A stretch of 11,418 bases of DNA. It comes from Cyanobacteria bacterium UBA9579 (GTDB lineage: Bacteria > Cyanobacteriota > Vampirovibrionia > Gastranaerophilales > UBA9579). The notes under the pieces were generated by a model, which was not told the origin of the DNA, searched no databases, and saw only the letters and a program-made list of their open reading frames with translations. The DNA is taken from contig DNSU01000107.1 of the NCBI GenBank assembly GCA_003499585.1, positions 1,793 to 13,210 on the forward strand, in the 5' to 3' direction. Of this stretch, positions 6,666 through 11,418 are shown piece after piece. Position 1 is the stretch's first letter; the number at the start of each line of letters is the position of its first letter. Made by a program: the position numbers and the translations under genes.

Positions 6666-8267
6666 ATGAATAGACAAAAACTCGAAACAAAACCTCAAAT
6701 AATAAAAAACACCTCAAAATATATTCATAGATTAAGAAATAAATTTCCTAAAAAAGATGAATCGAATTTGAGGCTGGAAAAACATGCCATTCTACTAAGC
6801 TTTATATCAGGACTCGTTTTTGCTTTAAGCATGCCGGGCTATAACCTTGGCATTCTGGCATGGGTTGGATTAATTCCTTTACTTTTGATTATTAATAACA
6901 ATAAATCCATAAGAAAGAGTCTTGTATGTTCCTTCGTTTTTGGACTTGGATTTAATCTATTAAATTTAAAATGGTTTCTAGGCTTACATCCTCTTGAGTG
7001 GCTTGGATTTAGCAATAATACCAGCTTTGTTATGACCCGATTAATCTGGATGTATATATCAACCTATAGCTCATATTTTATGGTTATATTTGGATTTACG
7101 GCTTTCGCTATAACAGGCCTTAAACTTGATGCTGTACGTAAAAGCTTTCTAATTGCTTTAAGCTGGGCATTTATACAAAACAAATTAATGACAATGGGAG
7201 AATTCGCCTTTCCATGGTCAATGATTGAGTATTCCCAGTATCAAAATCTCCCTATACTTCAGTTTGCACAATATATAGGCGGCATTGGTATTGGATTTTT
7301 CATTGTATTTATTAATTCTTTAATTGCGTTTATTGCATATGACCTAATAAATAAGAATATCGAGCTTAAACCTGCCGCAATAAGAATATCAACAATTACT
7401 GCAAGTATTGTTGCAGTTCATATAATTGGAACATTAATGTTGAATACCCCTGTAAAACATGACAGTACAATAACAGCAACGATAATACAGGGAAATATAT
7501 CCGTAGAAGAAGAAAAACAGAATGCTTTGTCCATTAACGCAGTTAAAGAATATTTTTTAAAAGAAATTAAAAGGGCTCCTTCAGGGCTTGTAGTACTCCC
7601 TGAAACAGCTTTTTTCGAACTCCTTAGACTTCACGACTTCGATTTTTATGATGAATTAAACTCTGTTGCCAACATACAAAATAAAACATTAGTCTTTGGA
7701 ACAGTAGATGTAACTCAAAAAAAAGGAAAACTCATATCGACTAATTCAGCTATTGTTCTGGATAAAATACTACAAACAAACGATAATAGCATTTATGACA
7801 AACAAAGATTAGTTCCATTTGGAGAATATACACCTTTTTCCGAACTTATACCTGACTGGTTAAAAAAGTTCACTTCTACAGCCTCAAATACAGACTTTTA
7901 TAAAGGTGAAGATATTAAAGTAATAAATACAAGTATAGGTAATATTGCACCTAATATATGCTATGAGATGATCTTCCCTGACATAATAAAATCTCAGGTC
8001 AATAAAAATGCTAATATACTTGTAGGACTTTCAAATCTTTCGTGGTTTCGCAACACAATAATTAAAGATCAATTCATAGCATTTAGCGTTACAAGAGCAG
8101 CAGAAGCCCGAAAACCACTAATTTTATCAGTCAATACAGGATCTTCTGTTATTATAGATTCTAACGGTAAAATCCTGAAAAAATTACCTAAAAATTCTAA
8201 AATCTCAGTCACTACACGAATAGGGTACTCAAATGATAAATCATTTTTTTCACAAACCTTATTTTAA
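6666..8267 (+). CDS. lnt: apolipoprotein N-acyltransferase, without the usual C-terminal membrane helix
   Basis: A 533-residue inner-membrane enzyme that adds the third acyl chain, taken from a phospholipid, to the N-terminal cysteine of lipoproteins, the last maturation step in diderms. A basic cytosolic extension (about 1-38) precedes roughly seven hydrophobic helices (41-57, 60-77, 86-105, 120-150, 160-176, 200-227, 240-258). The periplasmic nitrilase domain spans about 266-515 with an intact catalytic triad: E313 in LPETAF, K379 in YDKQRLVPFGEYTPF and C432 in ICYEMIFPD. NLSWF at 457-461 matches the usual NDAWF. E. coli Lnt ends in another membrane helix after the nitrilase domain; here the protein stops at SQTLF without one. 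The next gene starts inside its 3' end. The start has a weak AGG at 6655-6657. Confidence 0.93.
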   Translation: MNRQKLETKPQIIKNTSKYIHRLRNKFPKKDESNLRLEKHAILLSFISGLVFALSMPGYNLGILAWVGLIPLLLIINNNKSIRKSLVCSFVFGLGFNLLNLKWFLGLHPLEWLGFSNNTSFVMTRLIWMYISTYSSYFMVIFGFTAFAITGLKLDAVRKSFLIALSWAFIQNKLMTMGEFAFPWSMIEYSQYQNLPILQFAQYIGGIGIGFFIVFINSLIAFIAYDLINKNIELKPAAIRISTITASIVAVHIIGTLMLNTPVKHDSTITATIIQGNISVEEEKQNALSINAVKEYFLKEIKRAPSGLVVLPETAFFELLRLHDFDFYDELNSVANIQNKTLVFGTVDVTQKKGKLISTNSAIVLDKILQTNDNSIYDKQRLVPFGEYTPFSELIPDWLKKFTSTASNTDFYKGEDIKVINTSIGNIAPNICYEMIFPDIIKSQVNKNANILVGLSNLSWFRNTIIKDQFIAFSVTRAAEARKPLILSVNTGSSVIIDSNGKILKKLPKNSKISVTTRIGYSNDKSFFSQTLF

Positions 8268-8727
8268 AAAAACTTTTATTATAGCTACCTGTGGGATTAT
8301 GGCCTTTTTGTTTTCACTTAGTATCTATGCAGAAAATTTAACAGATAAAAACTTTGCTATTCTTAGCGATAAAAAGGTTTTTCTAGAAATAGCCGACACA
8401 GATGAAAAAAGACAGCTCGGTCTAATGTTTAGAGAAAATCTTGCAGAAGATCAAGGAATGATATTCCTGTTTGATAAACCTGATTATGTCAATTTCTGGA
8501 TGAAAAATGTGAAAATTCCTCTAGATATACTCTTTATTTATAAAAATAAAGTTGTTAAAATATATAATATGGTACCAGGTTGCAATCAGGATCCGTGTGA
8601 TATTTATCCGTCACAAAGTATAGTTGACTCTGTAATAGAATTAAAAGGCGGATTCTGCAAAAAAAATAATATAAAGATCGGACAAACAATAAAATTAAAC
8701 AATTCCATCAAAGAAAAAATAAAATAA
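8233..8727 (+). CDS. exported DUF192 domain protein
   Basis: A 164-residue protein with a likely signal peptide: basic n-region MINHFFHKPYFKK, hydrophobic core about 15-30 and cleavage probably after A33 (SIYA/EN). The rest is one DUF192 domain: TDEKRQLGLMFRENL (56-70), GMIFLF (75-80), FWMKNVKIPLDILFI (88-102), the paired cysteines of GCNQDPC (116-122), and a GFC/IKIG end (140-150). DUF192 is widespread and exported in many bacteria, but its function is unknown. C20 lies in the hydrophobic core as I-A-T-C, a poor lipobox, so I do not call it a lipoprotein. The start at 8233 is supported by AGGG seven bases upstream (8222-8225). It overlaps the lnt end by 35 bases in the +1 frame, which points to translational coupling. 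Confidence 0.88.
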   Translation: MINHFFHKPYFKKTFIIATCGIMAFLFSLSIYAENLTDKNFAILSDKKVFLEIADTDEKRQLGLMFRENLAEDQGMIFLFDKPDYVNFWMKNVKIPLDILFIYKNKVVKIYNMVPGCNQDPCDIYPSQSIVDSVIELKGGFCKKNNIKIGQTIKLNNSIKEKIK

Positions 8728-8740
8728 ACGCTTACTCAGA

Positions 8741-8746
8741 TATAAT
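8741..8746 (+). promoter_or_regulatory. TATAAT -10 box before the thioredoxin-like gene
   Basis: An exact TATAAT lies 34 bases before the ATG at 8781, at a distance suiting a short leader. No good -35 is seen in the A-rich end of the DUF192 gene. A strong ribosome-binding site, GAGGTG at 8771-8776, follows. The gene may thus have its own promoter as well as read-through from lnt. Confidence 0.35.
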
Positions 8747-8780
8747 AAAACTATACACAACTCAAATAACGAGGTGAATT

Positions 8781-9158
8781 ATGAAACAATTTAGCAAAAA
8801 ACTAATACTTGGTATAAGTTTAGCTATAACAGGCATCTTATTAATAAGCCAGCTGGCATTTGCAGCTCCAAGAACTACAGTAATTGTATTTTGCACTGAA
8901 TGGAATGCAAAATGCAGAACAGCAGTGCCTGCTATTGAATCAATAGTAAGCTCATATAATGGTCAATTTGATGTACAACAATTCAATATAGATTTAAATA
9001 CAACTCCCGAAAGAGCAAGAGCTATGGGAATAAATATCCCCTCAAGAATTCCACACGTTGTAGTAATAGATAGAAATGGCAAGATAGTATTCCAGCAGGA
9101 TTACTCTTCCCAAACCCCGACACAATTAAGACAGACTCTAGATTCGCTTGCCAGATAA
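8781..9158 (+). CDS. exported thioredoxin-fold protein with altered active site
   Basis: A 125-residue protein with a clear signal peptide (KKxx n-region, hydrophobic 8-27, cleavage near AFA/AP at 28-29), so it acts outside the inner membrane. The mature part is a minimal thioredoxin fold: TTVIVFCTEWNAKC at 32-45, a central strand FDVQQFNIDLN (63-73), the cis-proline loop RIP (89-91) and strand VVVIDRNGKIVF (93-104). Where thioredoxin has WCxxC, this has WNAKC: the nucleophilic first cysteine is N42, the second remains as C45, and another cysteine, C38, stands four residues before N42. It may therefore be a non-classical thiol protein, a C45-only reductase, or a binding protein. The strong site GAGGTG precedes the start. 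It ends the lnt-DUF192 series and is followed by a strong terminator. Confidence 0.82.
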   Translation: MKQFSKKLILGISLAITGILLISQLAFAAPRTTVIVFCTEWNAKCRTAVPAIESIVSSYNGQFDVQQFNIDLNTTPERARAMGINIPSRIPHVVVIDRNGKIVFQQDYSSQTPTQLRQTLDSLAR

Positions 9159-9177
9159 AGTTATTAAAGACAGATAT

Positions 9178-9217
9178 AAAAAAAGAAGGATTTTGGTGCA
9201 AAATCCTTCTTTTTTTA
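9178..9217. terminator. bidirectional intrinsic terminator
   Basis: A perfect stem GAAGGATTTTG (9185-9195) / CAAAATCCTTC (9199-9209) with loop GTG is flanked by seven A on the left (9178-9184) and eight T on the right (9210-9217). It therefore gives a hairpin plus T-run on both strands. It ends the plus-strand lnt series after the thioredoxin-like gene and the minus-strand exonuclease gene, whose stop is at 9222. Confidence 0.92.
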
Positions 9218-9221
9218 TTTA

Positions 9222-10169
9222 TTATTCACTATCATTACCATTTTCAGTAATAAAGTTTTTTTCAGGTTTAACAATAACTACTGATTTGGTTTCATTGATT
9301 TGAGTTCTTGCCTGACTTAATTTATCCCTAATGTAATCTTCAAGTCTTGATCCTCTAATCATTCTATCAATGTAGCCATTATTGAGTTTGACAGCCTTTT
9401 CATAGGCTCCAATTTCTTCAAGGGTCTCTTTTATTTGTTCAAAATCATAATTATATGTAGGTTTTGACTGGCTGGTTAATACTTCTCCGGTAGTAGATTG
9501 AATATCTTTACCACCTTCTTCAAAATAAATTTTGAATATTGATTTAATGTCTGATAACTCAGCCTGCAATACCTGAACTGTCTGCTGAATTCTTAAATAT
9601 CTTTCAAACAAGTAATGTATATTCTTCAGTTGAGATAATTGCCAGTCATATTTTCTGTCATATAACTCTTTTAATGCAGGGTAGGCCAGAGCAAGTCCTT
9701 TTGCATCAGCCATAGCTCTATGTCTTACGTCAAATTGAACCTTAAATCTATTCATCAACGCATCAAGCCCGTGAGAAAATTCTTCAGGAAATACTTCTCT
9801 GAACATATGCTGCGTATCAATTCTATGATTTCCAAGCTTTTGATCATACAAATCCCTACTTGCCTGATTTAAAAAGCTGTAATCAAAAATAACATTATGA
9901 CCAATAATTGGATAATCTTTAATAAAATCCAATATTTTAGGCATCACTTCCTCGATAGTAGGTGCATCCGCTACCATCTCTTCAGTAATCCCATGTATTT
10001 TAATACTTGAATGCCTAATTTCCTGCTTTGGATTAATTAATGTCTCATATTCTTCAACTATTTGATTATTTACAAGCTTAACCCCTGCAAACTCAATAAT
10101 TTTTTCTCTGCGATAATCTAATCCAGTAGTTTCAATATCTAAAACAATTTTTATATCTTGATCTTCCAT
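9222..10169 (-). CDS. DnaQ-like 3'-5' exonuclease with an unidentified C-terminal region
   Basis: A 315-residue protein. Residues 5-170 form a DEDDh exonuclease domain as in the proofreading epsilon subunit of DNA polymerase III: ExoI LDIETTGL (10-17) with D11 and E13, ExoII GHNVIFDYSFL (90-100) with D96, and ExoIII VRHRAMADAKG (148-158) with H150 and D155. IKIHGIT (56-62) is typical of the PolC/DnaQ group. It should trim single-stranded 3' ends of DNA, or possibly RNA. Residues about 172-315 are a charged, mostly helical tail that I do not recognise, with a possible coiled coil at 180-215 and a basic NNGYIDRMIRGSRLEDYIRD stretch at 263-282. Being about 100 residues longer than a plain epsilon subunit, it may be a separate repair exonuclease, so I assign no gene name. 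GGGA lies three bases upstream of the start. Confidence 0.85.
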   Translation of the reverse strand: MEDQDIKIVLDIETTGLDYRREKIIEFAGVKLVNNQIVEEYETLINPKQEIRHSSIKIHGITEEMVADAPTIEEVMPKILDFIKDYPIIGHNVIFDYSFLNQASRDLYDQKLGNHRIDTQHMFREVFPEEFSHGLDALMNRFKVQFDVRHRAMADAKGLALAYPALKELYDRKYDWQLSQLKNIHYLFERYLRIQQTVQVLQAELSDIKSIFKIYFEEGGKDIQSTTGEVLTSQSKPTYNYDFEQIKETLEEIGAYEKAVKLNNGYIDRMIRGSRLEDYIRDKLSQARTQINETKSVVIVKPEKNFITENGNDSE

Positions 10170-10207
10170 TTTTCCCAGTCTATCTAATTATTACTCCCTA
10201 GTAAAAT

Positions 10208-10237
10208 CTTATCACAAAATATTAATCAATAACTCAA
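10208..10237 (-). promoter_or_regulatory. candidate promoter for the exonuclease gene
   Basis: On the minus strand TTGAGT (10232-10237) and GATAAG (10208-10213) are spaced by 18 bases, and the -10 is preceded by TGT, a partial extended -10. The leader would be about 30 bases. The match to consensus is modest. Confidence 0.35.
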
Positions 10238-10281
10238 CCAAATAAAAAATTTTATAATAACTTACCATATTTCCATATTAG

Positions 10282-10287
10282 TATAAT
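10282..10287 (+). promoter_or_regulatory. TATAAT -10 box for the D-2-hydroxyacid dehydrogenase gene
   Basis: An exact TATAAT lies 60 bases before the ATG at 10348; the best -35 is a poor TTACCA (10262-10267) at short spacing. Downstream, the strong ribosome-binding site AAGGAG (10335-10340) stands seven bases before the ATG, suggesting efficient translation. Confidence 0.4.
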
Positions 10288-10347
10288 TTTACATTAAACA
10301 GATTTATGAAATAATATGAAGACACAGGATTTACAAGGAGCAACACT

Positions 10348-11373
10348 ATGAAAACAATAAAAGCAGCTTTCTTTGACATAAAAGACATAGAAGAAAAATA
10401 TTTAAAAGAAAATCAGCCAGCGGACTGCGAATTTATTATGATTCGTGAATCCTTGCAAGAAGGGCTGGATAAACATTTGGATCAAATAAAAGATGCTGAT
10501 ATAGTATCAGTTTTCACAACATCAAGAGCCCCGGCTGAGACTCTTAGCAAATTTTCAAACCTGAAAATGGTAACAACCAGATCAACAGGATACAATCATA
10601 TAGACTTAGAATATTGCAAACAGCATAATATCCCTGTAGTAAATGTTCCAAGATATGGCGACTGCACGGTAGCAGAGTTTGCTTTTGGTTTACTATTAGA
10701 TGTTACAAGAAAAATAACAAATGCATACAATGACTTGAGAAACGGCATTATCAATATACAGGAACATCTAGGGCTTGATTTAAACGGGAAAACCATAGGA
10801 ATAATAGGAACTGGAGCCATAGGAACCCATGCCATCAAGATCGCAAACGGCTTTTGTATGAACATACTGGCTTATGACCCTTATCCCAAAAAAGAATTGG
10901 AAGAAAAATATAATGTAACTTATGTTAATATGGATACATTATATAGAGAATCAGATATAATAAGCATCCATGCCCCTGCAACCAAGGAAAACTTCCATAT
11001 GGTGAATGATGAAGCCTTCAATAAAATGAAAAAAGGTGTAGTAATTGTAAACACCGCAAGGGGCGAAATCATGGACACTCAAGCATTATACATAGCTCTT
11101 AAAAACGGTATAGTAGCAGGAGCAGGGTTGGATGTACTTGAGTGTGAAGATATTCTCAATAATGAAGATCAATATTTAATGAAAGTCGACTGCATCGACC
11201 CAAATTGCCTTAGTAAAACACTGCTTAATCACAAACTTCTTGACATGCCAAACGTTATAGTAACTCCTCACCTTGCATTCGATAGTGTCGAGGCAGTTCA
11301 GAGAATATTAAATACAACAATGGACAATATAAAAGGATATTTATCTAATAACATTCCAAATAAAGTTAATTAA
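10348..11373 (+). CDS. D-2-hydroxyacid dehydrogenase, D-lactate dehydrogenase type
   Basis: A 341-residue cytosolic NAD-dependent oxidoreductase. The family reduces 2-keto acids to D-2-hydroxy acids, for example pyruvate to D-lactate, regenerating NAD in fermentation. STGYNHIDL (79-87) lies in the substrate domain. The Rossmann domain carries GTGAIG (154-159) with D177 in AYDPYP, which favours NAD over NADP. NTARGEIMD (235-243) holds R238, DVLECED (262-268) holds the likely catalytic E267, and TPHLAF (306-311) holds H308, so the catalytic trio is complete. About 40 residues separate the Glu and His motifs, as in D-lactate dehydrogenases rather than glycerate or phosphoglycerate dehydrogenases. 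Three cysteines (C266, C282, C287) fall there. D-lactate is a reasonable guess, but the exact substrate is not fixed by sequence. It is monocistronic with a strong AAGGAG site; the last 45 bases of the window hold nothing I recognise. Confidence 0.87.
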   Translation: MKTIKAAFFDIKDIEEKYLKENQPADCEFIMIRESLQEGLDKHLDQIKDADIVSVFTTSRAPAETLSKFSNLKMVTTRSTGYNHIDLEYCKQHNIPVVNVPRYGDCTVAEFAFGLLLDVTRKITNAYNDLRNGIINIQEHLGLDLNGKTIGIIGTGAIGTHAIKIANGFCMNILAYDPYPKKELEEKYNVTYVNMDTLYRESDIISIHAPATKENFHMVNDEAFNKMKKGVVIVNTARGEIMDTQALYIALKNGIVAGAGLDVLECEDILNNEDQYLMKVDCIDPNCLSKTLLNHKLLDMPNVIVTPHLAFDSVEAVQRILNTTMDNIKGYLSNNIPNKVN

Positions 11374-11418
11374 TATCTAATATTTATATTTCTAAATAAA
11401 CAAGATCTGGTAATGATA

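Noticed and set aside
8280..8300. DUF192 protein as a lipoprotein
   Set aside because: The residue before C20 is Thr, not Gly, Ala or Ser, and the cysteine is in the middle of the hydrophobic core; a standard signal peptidase site near A33 fits better.
10596..10865. Minus-strand open frame inside the dehydrogenase gene
   Set aside because: It is antisense to the Rossmann motif region of a clear gene.

Overview
The window is A/T-rich, ordinary-looking bacterial chromosome carrying eleven protein genes and no recognisable rRNA, tRNA, CRISPR array, transposase or phage gene. An apolipoprotein N-acyltransferase (Lnt) and an anhydro-muramic acid kinase (AnmK) suggest a diderm (two-membrane) host that recycles its cell wall. 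A/T-rich composition, intact core genes and a high-copy-looking palindromic repeat at the left edge would fit an uncultured, possibly gut-associated lineage such as Gastranaerophilales/Melainabacteria. That placement is only a guess from style and gene content, not a phylogenetic result.

Layout. Bases 1-240 hold a short palindromic repeat, a run of helically phased A-tracts and a promoter. A tight pair follows: a CDP-alcohol phosphatidyltransferase (PgsA-like) and the tRNA wobble methyltransferase TrmL. A small unknown gene converges on them from the minus strand. A roughly 300-base divergent spacer with repeated 10-mers precedes nnr, the bifunctional NAD(P)HX repair enzyme. Between nnr and the convergent anmK sits a 71-base element with perfect 17-bp inverted ends. 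The minus-strand series ruvC, a DUF362 gene and anmK follows. Divergent from ruvC runs an envelope series on the plus strand: lnt, an exported DUF192 protein overlapping the lnt end by 35 bases, and an exported thioredoxin-fold protein. A strong bidirectional terminator separates this from a convergent DnaQ-type exonuclease with an unidentified C-terminal region. The last gene encodes a D-2-hydroxyacid dehydrogenase of the D-lactate dehydrogenase type.

How the genes relate. The themes are envelope biogenesis (phospholipid headgroup synthesis, lipoprotein N-acylation, muropeptide recycling, exported thioredoxin-fold protein), nucleic-acid maintenance (RuvC, exonuclease, TrmL) and metabolite handling (Nnr, D-2-hydroxyacid dehydrogenase). 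I see no defence island or mobile cargo. The points most worth a second look are the 71-base inverted-repeat element, the thioredoxin-like protein lacking the usual nucleophilic cysteine, the lnt 3' end that lacks its usual last membrane helix exactly where the next gene overlaps it, the phased A-tracts upstream of pgsA, and the exonuclease C-terminal region.
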